The notes beneath the pieces are model-generated. The model ran no database searches, was not told the DNA's origin, and saw nothing but the letters and a program-made list of their open reading frames with translations. 64,000 bases of DNA from the NCBI RefSeq assembly GCF_023278565.1, contig NC_064673.1, forward strand, positions 1,364,001 to 1,428,000, given 5' to 3'. Every line of letters starts with the position of its first letter. Position 1 is the first letter of the stretch. This DNA comes from Colletotrichum lupini (taxonomy: Eukaryota; Ascomycota; Sordariomycetes; Glomerellales; Glomerellaceae). Shown here in pieces: positions 1 to 12,080 of this stretch. The position numbers and the translations under genes are program-made.

Positions 1-1704
1 ATACCGCAGATCGTATCTACAGCCTCTGAGAGCGATCGTTGCATCTTCATATACCCATCAAACCCGGATGATACTGGTTTGTGGAGAAGAACAAGTATCT
101 TTGCGAATGAGTAAGCCTGGAGAGCAACTCCAAATTGGGGTGGGTGGATCCAAAGCGGCTTGAAGACATTGGACGGACTTGCTGAAGTTGGGAGGGGTTT
201 AAACTCGGTCCCCAGAAACGACTTCCATCGCTCCATCTCAGCTAGCATTTCGCTCCCAGCCCTCGCCCTGTTCCCCGAAGCCGAAACCTCGGTCAAAGAC
301 GATGACTCCATCAGTCGAGAGTAGGCGCAGTAGTTGACGGCTCGCGAGAGCAGGTAAATGGCTCTGTCGGCTAGACCGTGCGGATCAAGCTCACAAAAGT
401 CTTTGTCCGCAGCCCAGAAGCTCAGGCAACGCCTCTTCTCCCGAAAAGCAGCCCATATATCCTGGCGGAGCCAAGCCCACCAGACTGCTTGTCGCAGTCC
501 GCCGGAGGCCCCGTTGACGTCTTGAGATCGTTGAATCCAGAAGACGCCCTTCAGGTGCCGTTGCCAGTTGCCTCTGCCATCTGATTCGTCCAGCATCTCG
601 TACGCTGAGATCACAATTGCCGTGGCATTGAGCTCTTCTGAAGCAGTATAGCTGGTATACGTTAATGCCTCTTGTACATAGCGGAGGGTTTCGTAATAGT
701 ATCGAACCCATTCTCCGCCGGAATCCTCCTCCGTGTCTCCATTGCTCACGTTGGAGTTCCGGTGGCCTCCTCCTTCCAGTTTTGAGAGGTGTTTGGCCGA
801 CAATGCCAAGATTGCATTCATGAGACCTGCATTTCTCAAAGCCAGCCGAACTGCATAGGTGGAGAAGAGCTTCTGCGGATCCAAGAAGTCCAACCAACGA
901 GCCGATCGTTCCGTAAAGTGACGAAAGAGTACAGCCTCCCGGTTGGACAGCGTGATATCCCGATCCGCCTGCCAAGTCTTCCGCTCTGGATCTGATACCT
1001 CGTTAAGCCGGGACTCGAGATTGGTCGCATCGGGCGGGCCATGCAGGTCCGCCGCCCGCCGCCCCCCCTCATCCTCCGGGGCGGGGCGAGAGAGAAGCCG
1101 CTGTCTGCCTGCGCCGCGTCGGTGGCGAGCAGGCCGAGCCATCGCGTCGAGGCGAGATCGGTGGTCCAAAGCTCGGATGCGACGGTCTCGGGAGAGTAGC
1201 TGTACACGTCGCCGAACGTCACTCCCGCCGATACGCGTGGCTGGCTCACGTAGGGCGCATGGGCTGCGTCATACGTCCCGGGAGGCTGGGAGACGTGCTG
1301 CATCGACGTCTGCGACTCGAGGCTGATGGACCCTGTCGAGCCGATCGATTGTGGGAGCTCATCAACCCGGGAATGACTGCCATCGTCTCCGAGACGCGCG
1401 GTCGGGCGGTCGTTATGTGAAGCAGCTGGGCTTGCTCTTCTGCCCGCGTCCTGAGATAGACGGGGGAAGACGCAGTGACGAGACGAGATGCTGCACGGCC
1501 CACAGACAGGTTGCTGTTCGTCGCATTTTTTGTGTCGCTCACGACAAGTCAAGCTATGTGCAACAGGTCAGCAACCCGCGCGTCGAGGGTAGTGCGGCTC
1601 GGGGAGGCTTGAACTCACCAGCCCGTTTTGGTGCGTAGACCACGGCCCCGAGGCTTTCTGACGCGCTTCTTGGGAGGCGCGGATGCAGCTCGTCTTCCAT
1701 CCAT
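1..1704 (-). pseudogene. Zn2Cys6 transcription factor, frameshifted and cut by window edge
   Basis: Fungal nuclear regulator; target genes unknown. I place the start at 1704 (MDGRRAASAPPKKRV). A 65-bp intron (1618-1554, donor GTGAGT, acceptor ATAG) splits the first zinc-cluster cysteine codon; the spliced product reads GCLTCRERHKKC... with all six cysteines in C-x2-C-x6-C-x6-C-x2-C-x6-C spacing. A Ser/Pro-rich linker and the block WLGLLATDAAQADSGFSL follow. The regulatory domain (DPERKTWQADRDITLSNREA, then an uninterrupted stretch with LRNAGLMNAILALSAKHLS and ATAIVISAYEMLDESDGRGN) continues to base 1, but in a different frame. The switch falls between about 1045 and 1105 in GC-rich homopolymer runs (C7 at 1062-1068, G runs near 1078-1086), with no plausible splice signal. 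One base appears to be missing. This could be a real frameshift or an assembly error. The domain layout resembles ARCA-type fungal regulators. The C-terminus lies outside the window. Confidence 0.85.
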
Positions 1705-2487
1705 GAGGTCATGGCAGGCCTATCGTCGTGTTTGCAGTTGTGTACGAATCTCGGTTCCTTGCATGAAAGGACTGCGAGACGCGGTTCGAGCAGGGTTGAG
1801 TTAAGACTTTACGGTATGCGGGGGCTAGCGACCCATGGGACTGGAACCACTACGTGACCTAGTGGAAAGAGCTAGGTACGGAGTGCGAGCTGTCACAGCT
1901 ATTTCCGAGTTGTGCGAAGCAGCGGAGCGTCGCCGACCCTTCGCACTCGGTTGCAAAGAAGTTGGATGTCGGGACTTGTCCGTGGAGTTTGATGAGCTGC
2001 ATTGCCGAGCTGGGAACTTGAGCGGGATTTTTGTGCGGGGACTCGCGGGGGAAAACGAACCATTGCCATTTCCCCAACAAAGCGCCGGGGGGGCAGGGAT
2101 AAGTGAGCTAGGTAGATAGCGTACCCTGTATTAGTTCCAGTCTTGTTTGCCTAAGGGTGCGCGTCTCGGGGGCCCGGACTGACTCGCTTGTAGCTCCTCT
2201 CGTTTACGGAGCTTCGGAACCTGAGAAGAGCTGAGTGAGGCTAGTGTTGTAGGGATTAATCAGACATCGAAATGCCCGTATGGCTCGAGGCGCGTCAAGT
2301 TGGCGTTCTGAGTACGAGGATGAGGATCTATGTGTGGTTGCACCTGAAGATGAAGAGGTTACAATGGAGGGGAACTGGCAGCTATGGTTAATACGGAAGA
2401 CGTTACCCGGGCCATATATCCGGATTCCTATCCATGGCAATGGCTTCTAGGTAACATCTAAATATTCTCGGCTCAAAGATATTCAAT
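1705..2487. promoter_or_regulatory. Divergent intergenic region between the regulator and the kinase
   Basis: About 780 bp of GC-balanced DNA lies between two genes reading outward: the Zn2Cys6 gene to the left and the dihydroxyacetone kinase 5' exon to the right. Short open frames here (for example 1835-2119) show no recognisable protein. The last ~100 bp before the kinase exon becomes AT-rich. It probably holds both promoters; I recognise no specific binding site. Confidence 0.5.
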
Positions 2488-2551
2488 ATAGCGACAAAAT
2501 ATTATTTCCCTAACATAGCTGCGAATATGCTCGTTCTAAGAGCTCTGCGTA
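2488..2551 (+). pseudogene. Dihydroxyacetone kinase, 5' fragment left of the Copia insertion
   Basis: These 64 bases are the beginning of the kinase whose body lies at 9972-11741. They read (ATA)ATKYYFPNIAANMLVLRALR and join in frame, after removal of one 5-bp target duplication, to RALVLANPHLTLSK on the other side of the retrotransposon. That is the N-terminal pattern of Dak-family kinases (KHFFP...LV..AL....NP.L.L). The codon where the start is expected, just before GCG ACA AAA (2488-2490), reads ATA rather than ATG: a G-to-A change in a TpG context, the signature of RIP. An in-frame TAA lies upstream and no other ATG occurs before codon 14. So the gene is both interrupted and start-less. 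The fragment itself is clear; the ancestral start is inferred. Confidence 0.75.
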
Positions 2552-2756
2552 TATTAAATTAGAAGTCTAATTCGACCGCGGCATTTAGCTAACTGCGCAG
2601 GGGCTAATTAAGGGCCCTATTTATAATTATTATAACTAGCCTAACTTATAATTAGAACCTCTTTTTTATACTTACTATATAAATATTTATATAATTTAAT
2701 TAATCTCTTTATTAACTACGGTTTAAACTAACTACTTTATAATAAGGATACTAATA
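2552..2756 (+). repeat. 5' LTR of Copia copy 1
   Basis: 205 bp, starting TATTAAATTAGAAG and ending GGATACTAATA. It matches the 3' LTR over its full length with differences that are mostly C/T and G/A. The usual TG...CA ends appear as TA...TA, as expected after RIP. Confidence 0.92.
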
Positions 2757-5700
2757 CTAATTAGTAATTAAATTCTATTATTATAAATTAGTAAGGTATC
2801 TCGTTACGTAAAAGAGATAACTTCTTAATATTATACGGAATAAGAGATTCGTATTAATTAACTTTATAAAAATAAATAAAAAAAGAAACGATTTTTAAAT
2901 ACTATACGGAATTAAGTAATCGTAGCCCTTTATTATTTATAAGAGGTCGATATTTATTATATTAAACTACGTTAATTAATAAAACTACTTAAATAACTAG
3001 CCTTTTACTATTACCCTAAGTAGCTTTTTTATTAAATAGCTTTTTTATAGCTAGCCCGTAATTAAAAATTAGCTAGTTAAATTAGTAAAAAAAAATATTT
3101 ACGTAACGACTATTTACTTAATTAATTAGCGCGACGAACGAGCTTAATAATATAATATAAAAAAGTACTGCGCAATTAAAAAAGGGGATTTTTAAATATA
3201 AATATTTTTATTTAATAATAAAAGTAACTTTATAAGAGTTATTAAGCTAAGAGATTTACGGTATATAGAAAAGTTTATTATTACGAGGATTTTATAAGTA
3301 CGACCTTAAGCTTATAATTTAAATAACTTTTTTATAACTCCCTTAACTATCCCCCGGGTATTACTTAGGAATATAATATAAAGAACGGTTTAATAAAAAA
3401 GGAGGGAATTTAAAGGTTTTAATAATATTAAATTAAGAATATTACGGATTTTAAAAATTAATTTAAAAAGAAGGTAGCTACCCTAAAATAGTCCTACGAC
3501 CTCTTATTAAAATTATTATTAATTTAAAAAAAGGCTAAAAAGACGAGGATCTAAGGAGAAAAAAAAAATCCTTTAAAAAGCCGCTTAAGGGCTTCTTTTT
3601 ATACTAGCTCTTAATACGAGATTACTAATTTTAAAAATTAACTAAGTAATAAAAGGGACTACTAATAAGCGATAATTACTTAACTATAATTAAGCTACGA
3701 AAAAGACTACTTAAAAGATATAAAATAGGATACTAAGAGGCTATAAAAAATAAGATTTTTAAAGTATTTAACCCTATTATATATAAGTAATAAGTAAGCA
3801 TTTTTAATAAGTTTTTAAAATATACGATTTTATAAAAAAGAGGGCTTAATTTCGTTAACTATACTTAATAACTTATATAGTTCTTAATAACTTATATAGC
3901 TCTTTTATAAGCCGCCCGGCGTTTATTTTTAACTATTCTTATAAAATACTATTTCAAAAAGAGTAAGTTAAAAAAAGAAGCTATTTAGAGATTATAAAGA
4001 GTACGAGGCTTAAGAAGCTAGAAATATATAGGATAGCGAAAATTAGTAACTAATAAAAATCCTAAAACTAATTATTATATCTTTTTATAATAATATAAAC
4101 GTTTATTATTATTATTATAAAAAGGAACTACTAAAACCTACCTTTTTATATTAAATAAAAAAGAGGATCTTAGTAAGTATAATAGTTAGCAATTTAAAAA
4201 AGTAATAATAATTATTAAAAATAATAAAAACGAGAGTAGTAGCGAGACGGTAAGAAGAAGCGGGAATCTCTTAGACCTTAATAAATTCGTTAGGTAGTAA
4301 AAGTACGGATTTATTATAACTAGCGCGTAGATTAAATATATCCTTATTAAAATTAAATATATTAACGACTGCTAATATAAGTATAAGCTAAAATATAACC
4401 CTTAGCAAGTTAGGGTAAAAAAGAAAAGGATAAAACCTAATTTTAAATAAAATCCTAATCCCTTATAAATAAGTAAATATTAACCCGGATTATTAGGGGA
4501 CGTAAATATATAAAATTATAAATTAGCTTAATAATAAGTAAATTAATACAGTATTAATCTATTTAACTAAGGTTTATAAAAAAAAGGGGCTATAGGAGTA
4601 ACCCCTATTTTATAAAATCGTAAACGACCTTAGTTATTAACTAAATAAATAGTTTATAAGCGCAAGCTTAGGAATTATAAAAGTAATTAATAAATTCCTC
4701 TATAAGTAAGGGGTATTATTAGCGTAATTATAATCATAAGAGTTATATAAAATATTAGTAGCGATAATTATAAAAAAGGAATTTATATTATAGAACTAAG
4801 TATAAGTTAATAAAGCGTATAATCGCTTTAATAAATTTAAAAAAAGGGTAAACGACTTAAATTTCCTCTTTATAATTACTAATAAAAATCTATTGTTATA
4901 AAAGGATATACTAGGGTAAAATATAATATTAAAAGTATAATAATTAATAATTCTGCTTATTTTAATCTATAACTCGTTACTATTATTAATATAAAATTCG
5001 GCACTAATTAGTTAATAAAAAAAGAGGTAGATAACCCGAAATTATTAATAATACGTAATAACGTAGGGATTATATATAAATATTAAAAATTTAGTAATAA
5101 ATACGAAGTAATTTATAAACCTTAAAAAGATCTTCTTAAAAGAGAAATTATATTCTAGGGGGAAGTATAAGGTCTTATAAAAAACCCTAACGATGTTTTA
5201 TAATTATTATAAAAAAATCGGAATTAGGGAATATTAGTACTATTCGGTAATTAATATTATATTTATAAGTAAAGCCTCTAATTACTATTACGAAGCGGTA
5301 CGTAATTTCGATTAAAACGACTTTTTTAATATAATTAACGTAATTTAAAGCCGTTTCGAGACTTATAATAAAAACTTAGAGCTCCTATCTAAGCTATGAG
5401 TAATTTCTTTTATATTTATAGCTAGGATAATAGAGGGTAAATCGTAAGTAAAGATCCTTAAAGAGCTTATTAATTAAATTAATAAGCTAGCGAAAACCTA
5501 GTTAAATAAGAGGATAAATAAGTAAAAAATCGGATATTTCTATACCGTAGTTTAGCGTATATTAAAAATAAAAATAACCCTATACTAAGCACCTAAAAAC
5601 TACGAGACGCTCTATTCGAGGCTAAAATCTAGCTTTAATATTAAAGTAAGAATACTATACTAAACCCACTTCTAAGTATACGACGGCCCTTATTAATAAT

Positions 5701-8700
5701 ATTAGGTTAATTAAACGTATAATAAGAAAGGAAAAGAGGCTAGATATAGTAATTATTAATAAGGAAGCTTAGATTTATTAAATAAGTAAAGATTTAACTC
5801 ACGGGTAGGGTAATAAAAAAGGTAATACTATATTTATAAAAAGGATAGATATTAATTAAGTAACTACTTTAAAAAAGAGCGTACTAAATTATATAAATAA
5901 TATAAAAAGTCCAGGGTAATAAATACTAAAACTAGCCCTCGTTAGTTTAATTAATTCCTTGTTATATATAAAAATAAATTTGGGGGTACGGAACTTAATA
6001 ATAATAATTAAAGTAGTAGCTTAAAATATATACCCCCTATAAAAAATTTAGAAAATAAAAAAGATCTTACTCCCTATACTAATAAATTAGATTATAATAA
6101 AATCGACGATATTAATTACTCTTTTTTTACCCCGTTAACTTCTAAAGGATATATAAAGCTAAATAAATAGAGAGTAGTAAAAGCTCTTAATAAGTAGGCT
6201 TTTATTTATAAATAGTAAGAGAAGGTCCCTTAGATAACGAATATAAAAGTAGTTAAAAGGGCGAATTTAATAGGGCTAAAGCCTATTCTCTTAATAATTA
6301 AAAAAAAGACGCTATTTTTTTTAATATTTAAAAAAAAAAGAATATAATACTAAATAAATCTAGGGGTAGCTAGAGGGGTCCTTTTTATACTATTTAAATC
6401 CCTCGAATACTAAGCTTATATAAGTATTTTACGTAAGTAAAAGGTACGGCCTAGATAATTTCTATAAGATTATCCTAAATACTAAGGTATTATAATAATT
6501 AACTAAAGGAAAAGGGTAATTCTAAGCGCTATAGAAGATCGTATTAGTAATATTTAATACGTTAATAATAAGTATTATAAAGATTAGTTTCGGCTTAGGT
6601 AAGGAAATCGTTACTCTAGGTATAATAAAAGTAAAGACGCACTTCGGAACAATAACTTTTTATATTTTACCCGTTAATACCCCATTTCTCTTATATTTAA
6701 AAAATATAAATTAACTAAGTATTATATTTAATAATACGAAGAATAGAATCTCTAGTAGTAAGTATTTCGAGATAGTTAAACGATAATAGGGGTATACGTT
6801 TATAAAGCTTATTAATAATACGAAGTTAATTAATTACTTAATAAAAAGTAAGCTTAGAAAACTATACTAAAAATTCGGGTACCCGTTAGTTACGAGGCTA
6901 TATAATTTCTTAAAGTAATTAAGTAATAATAATATTAAAATAGGGGCACTAGAGTAGTTAATAAAAGTATATTACTAATACTAAATAAATACGCAAAGCT
7001 TACGTAGATTTAAGTTTAAATTACGTAATAAGATTAATTTTAATTAAAAAATCGTCGTTAATATCTTTTATTTAAATAGTCGGCTAGTACTATATATAAT
7101 TAACGTAGCTATATCTTTCTAAGTAGGGTAATTCCTCTAGGATTTATAAATAAAGATAGTATAAGTAGCCTTATAAAAAAGCTAAATTAATATATACTAA
7201 GGACCGCTAGACGGTATTAAAACCGATGCTAATACTAGCTTTAAGTTAATAAAATTTAGGGATAATACGATAATTTATAATATATAGCTAAAAGTCGTAC
7301 TTATTAAAGCATATTATAATATTAAAAAAGTAAAGAGGGTATATTAGTAATTAAAAAGGGCGTTTAGAATTATTAAAAAAGAAAATCCGGATTTTATTAA
7401 TAACGAATGCTTCTAAATAGTACTTAAATACTATAACGATACTATAGGGCTTAACGGACTTATACTAACGCTATTAGTATTTAGAATATATTTAAAAACG
7501 ACTTTAGCCTTACTACTATTATTAAGTATAAGCTAACGAGCCTAAGTAATTAAAAAAGTAATACGAGTACTGCGCGAGGTAAATATAAAAAAGTAAATTA
7601 ATAAAGTAATTATTACGTATAATAAGCCCGATATAGAGGATAATCTAAATATATTACTAAATTTAGATATATAAGTATAGTACGAAATTACTTAATAATA
7701 AGCTAGGCTATATAAATTAATTTTTATTAATAAGCGCTCTTATATAGTCATAAGAGATTATAACTAGTTACTTAAAATATTAATTACGGTAGTTAGACCG
7801 TACTATATAAATCTTAATAAAGTAATTTCTAACCTATAAGAAAAAGAAGAGCTAGGGGAAACTATATAACCCGTAGTAGAGATATAAAAGATTATCCTTA
7901 ACGAAATCGTTATAATAATACTAATAGATAATAAAAAAAAAGAAATTGCTAAAAGGGTACTAATATTACTAGCGAGACGTTATAAAAAACTACGATAATA
8001 AGCCTTAACGTAGTAATTTATTACTAATAACGAAGTAATTAATACTTTTTATATAGTAAAAAAGAAAGCCGATTTCGAGCTAGTAGTTAAACTACGTAAA
8101 AAAAGTATAATTATAATTACTAAAAAGCTATATAAGGGATTAGATCTTATTAAAATAAACACTCTTCGTAATCGAGGGGTTTATTAATTTATCCTATATA
8201 ACCTAAAAAAATATATAAACCTCTATATATTTAAATTACGAATAGTTTATAAAATTAAAAAGAAAAGAATACCCTAGCTATATAAGAAGTCTAGATACGT
8301 AATTTAGGAGTATAGTAATATTAAAAAAGTAACGCTACTTATATAATTACTTATTATATAGCACTATAGCTAACGATTAATAATAGTACTAATAGTATTG
8401 CTATAAAAAAAGGGATACGAAATTTAGAGCTATAATATTACCTAGGCCTATACCTAATTAGCCACAGGGCTTATAAAAAAATCCTAGCCTATTTACTAAA
8501 AGAAATAGCTAGTAAGTACTTAAGAAATACGATTATTAAAGTACTTAAGCTACTATATAGGCTTATAAAATTAGGCACTCATTAATAAGCTACTTATTAC
8601 GATTTTTATATTAATTAATTATTAATAATTACTTCTACGTACGAGCCGTACTTATTAGTTACGGAATATAAAAGTAACTAATTTAAGATTATTAAAATAT

Positions 8701-9766
8701 AAACCGACGATATATTAAGCCTATCTAATATTAATTTTATAAAAAAAGAAAATAAGGAGCTTTAAAAAATAAGCTTCGTAGCGAAACTAAAAGAGGTCTT
8801 TATAATAAATACTCCCTTAGTATTTAATAATAGGATTTTTATAATTAAAAAGGAAACTATCGTTTTTTAATAAAAGGGGTAGGATAAGAAAATTAACCTC
8901 GTTAATTTAAATATAATAAATATTAAAAAGTAATATAAGGCTAAGCTTGCGCGAGGGGTATATATTATAAGTATTTATTAGCCTAAGGTAATTTTTAATT
9001 ATGCTAAGGTAATATAAGCTATAGATTTAACTAAATAAGATATTAAAGTATTTAATAAGCGGCTTAAATAGTAATAAATAAATCTCGATCGAGGTCTCGT
9101 TTATTACCTAATCGACTTTATAATTAGTAAGCTCTACGTCTTTATTAATAAGTTATTTATAAATAATAACAACTTTATTTTATAATTAGGGTATATTATT
9201 ATCTTAGTTAACGAGAGTATAAGTAAGAGCGAATTTATTATATATAGTAATATAATTTATTACTCGTTAATTAAAAATAAGCGGGTAATGAAAAGTATAT
9301 TAGTATTAAAGGTTTATAATATAGTTAATAGCGTTAACCTCTTTTATACGATTTTAATAATATTAAAGAAGATTATTAATTAAATTAGCCTTTTACCTAT
9401 TCTAACGGTTATTTATACTAATTCCTATTTACTATATAAATACCTTGTTAAATTAGGAATAATAAAGGAAAAGAGGCTTATAATTAATATTATAGCCCTT
9501 AAGTAATTATATAAAAGGCGCAAAATACTTAAAATCCATTAAATTAATAATAAAAATAACCTCGCAAACGCTTTTATAAAAATAGTATTAAATAAGGGAT
9601 TAAAATAATTCGTAAGTAATAAAAAAGTTATTATATAAATAGAAGGATAGGTTATATAAAAAAAGTAAAAAAAAGGGGGAAAAGGAGATAACTTAATAAA
9701 CGGGCCTAAGGTCGAATTATATTTCTAACCGTAGTAATTAAATTAATAAAAAAAAGAGAAAGTTAG

Positions 9767-9971
9767 TATCGGATTAGAAGTTTAATTCGATTATAATATT
9801 TAGCCGATTACGTAGGGGCTAATTAAGGGCCCTATTTACGATTATTATAGCTAGCCTAACCTATAATTAGAACCTCCTTTTTATACTTACTACGTAAATA
9901 TTTATATAGTTTAATTAATCTCTTTGTTAACTACGGTTCGAACTAACTACCCTGTAATAGGGATACTAATA
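9767..9971 (+). repeat. 3' LTR of Copia copy 1
   Basis: 205 bp, starting TATCGGATTAGAAG and ending GGGATACTAATA, followed directly by the target duplication GCGTG and then by kinase coding sequence. Confidence 0.92.
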
Positions 9972-11741
9972 GCGTGCTCTTGTATTAGCAAACCCTCATC
10001 TCACTCTTAGTAAGGCAGAACGTGTCGTTGCAAACTCTCACAATAATCGGTCGACTATAAGCATCATCGGCGGTGGCGGCTCAGGTCACGAGCCGGCATG
10101 GAGTGGGTTCGTCGGCGAAGGTCTCCTCTCAGCAGTTGCATGTGGCGACATCTTCGCCTCGCCGAGTACAAAACAAGTTCTTGAGGCGATGAGACTGGCG
10201 CCTTCTGATGCTGGGACTATCCTTCTCATCACCAACTACACTGGTGATAGGCTTCACTTTGGACTCGCTGCGGAGAGGGCAAAAGCCTCTGGTTTGTCCG
10301 ACAAAGTTATTGTTCTCCCTGCTACGGACGATGTTTCCATTGGCAGGAGCAAGAGTAGCAGGGTGGGAAGAAGAGGACTGCCAGGTCATATTTTCAGTGA
10401 GTTCAATCACCTTGCCATATGGAATGTTGTTAACCGGTACCAGCTATGAAGATCCTCGGTGCGGCAGCGGCTGAGAAGTATTCTTTTGAACAGTGTGTAG
10501 AGATCGGCAAGGCCGTCAACGACCAGACTGTCTCGATAGGCTCAGCTCTAGATCACTGCCATGTTCCAGGACGTCAATATCACTCTGTTGCAGAAGATGT
10601 CTGCGTTGTTGGTGCTGGCATCCACAATGAGCCAGGCCAACAGCTCATTACCCCTTTTCCATCAGTAAACGATCTCGTGGACAGGATGCTGAAGCTCTTA
10701 TGCGACCCTAATGATACGGAAAGAGCCTTCGTGTCGTTTGAGAACGGAGATGAAGTCACTCTTCTCATCAACAACTACGGCGGACTCTCAATTTTGGAGC
10801 TGGGCGCACTCACGGATGAAGTACAGACTCAGCTGGCGTCGACCTGGTCAATTACCCCGGTACGAACACAAGTTGGTACCTTTGAAACGTCTCTCAACGC
10901 GCCTGGGTTTTCCATTTCACTCTGCAACATTTCGGCTGCAGCACGGCAGTGCAAGTCAGCAGTTACCGAGCTGCTCCAGCTTCTCGATCGTCCCACGAGT
11001 GCAGTTTACTGGCCGAATACGGTTCGACCAGTAACAGGCGACGAGAAGACGAATAGTCTGACGGCAGATAAAGCTAGTACTACAAACGGTCACGAACAGA
11101 AGTCAGATCTCATCAAAGTCGATCCAAAGCTATTGGAAAAAGTCATCAGATCAGCTTGCCAACGGGCGATCGCCGCCGAGCCGAGCTTGACCAAATGGGA
11201 CATGGTGATGGGCGACGGCGATTGTGGTGAAGCGGTCAAGGGCCTGTGCGAGTCACTGCTGCGCAATCTCGACAATGGTTCAGCGGCTAGCGGTTCTGTC
11301 TTCGCCTTTTTGGAATCGACGATCGAAGCTGTCGACGATATGGGGGGAACTCTCGGGGCCATTCTTGGAATCCTTCTTTCCGCCTTCTCCTCGTCACTTC
11401 GATCCGAAGCGCAAGCTAACTCCGCATCCACGACATCATTCTCACCGACGTTGTATGCCTCGTCTCTAGCTTCAGCGGTGGAGTCTCTCAAGTCTCATAC
11501 TCCGGCACGGGAAGGTGACCGGACCGTTATGGATGTGCTGCTTCCGTTCTCGGATGCCTTTGTCAAGTCAGGAGACTTTGGTGCTGCTGTCAAGGTCGCT
11601 GCTGAGAAGGCAGAGGCCACCCGGTATTTGAAGGCAAGATTTGGCAGGGCGACGTATGTGGGAGACGCGGCGGGACAAGAGCTGCCCGACCCTGGCGCTT
11701 GGGCGTTGTATGAGTTCCTGTTTGGAATGACAGAAGCTTAG
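9972..11741 (+). pseudogene. Dihydroxyacetone (glycerone) kinase, main body, severed from its 5' end
   Basis: The family phosphorylates dihydroxyacetone with ATP in the cytosol (glycerol use and detoxification). The frame opens directly at the Copia border (RALVLANPHLTL) and runs to a 47-bp intron (10397-10443, GTGAGT...CCAG); it resumes as TMKILGAAAAEKYSFEQC and ends at 11739-11741. The Dak1 half shows IIGGGGSGHEPAWSGFVGEG, GDIFASPS, ILLITNYTGDRLHFG, SKSSRVGRRGLPG and VGAGIHNEPGQQL. The Dak2 (ATP-binding) half shows WDMVMGDGDCGEAVKG, DDMGGTLGAILGI, REGDRTVMDVLLPF and GRATYVGDAAGQELPDPGAW. All expected blocks are present and there are no internal stops, so the damage is recent relative to the coding sequence: a 7.4-kb insertion in codon 20 and loss of the start codon. 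An internal ATG (10446) could make only a C-terminal piece without the Dak1 active-site region. Confidence 0.93.
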
Positions 11742-11878
11742 ACTTTGGAGACTTTGTGAACAAAATGGAATGACGTTTTCGGATTGATCTTGAACAGAAG
11801 ACTTGAAATAGCCCTGACTCACTTACATTCGCTTATAAATAGGTTCGACATGGAGTAGGAAATTTACATAAGGATTAG
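11742..11878. other. 3' flank of the kinase, up to Copia copy 2
   Basis: 137 bp of ordinary composition containing the kinase 3' untranslated region. It ends with ATTAG (11874-11878), the left target duplication of Copia copy 2. Confidence 0.6.
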
Positions 11879-12080
11879 TGTTAGTATCCCTATTATAGGG
11901 TAGTTAGTTCGAACCGTAGTTAATAAAGAGATTAATTAAACTATATAAATATCTACGTAAGTATAAAAAAGAGGTTCTAACTATAAGTTAGGCTAGCTAC
12001 GATAATCGTAAATAGGGCCCCTAATTAGCCCCTATATAGTCGGCTATATACCGTAATTAAATTAAACTTCTAATCCAATA
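11879..12080 (-). repeat. 3' LTR of Copia copy 2
   Basis: 202 bp, plus-strand start TGTTAGTATCCCTATTATAG, end TCTAATCCAATA. It is the reverse complement of the copy 1 LTR with RIP-type differences. The intact outer TG shows the ancestral LTR end. Confidence 0.92.

Larger units (their letters stand above)
2552..9971 (+). mobile_element. Ty1/Copia LTR retrotransposon, copy 1, RIP-degraded
   Basis: A 7,420-bp element with two 205-bp LTRs (2552-2756 and 9767-9971) and a 5-bp target duplication GCGTA (2547-2551) / GCGTG (9972-9976) that differs only by a RIP-type G-to-A. A purine tract (about 9748-9761) precedes the 3' LTR, so the element reads on the plus strand. The interior is extremely AT-rich, with many stops and very few CpA or TpG dinucleotides. 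Near the 3' end (about 9170-9660) the plus strand still translates to a Copia-type RNase H: LGYIIILVNESISKSEF, then IYYSLIKNKRVMKSILVLKV, then EKRLIINIIALK, then NKNNLANAFIKI. RNase H next to the 3' LTR with no integrase after it fits the Copia order. It is non-functional and sits inside a dihydroxyacetone kinase gene. Confidence 0.93.

Noticed and set aside
391..975. 194-codon minus-strand open frame in the regulator
   Set aside because: It is a shadow frame; the true regulatory-domain frame over the same bases shows the fungal transcription factor motifs.
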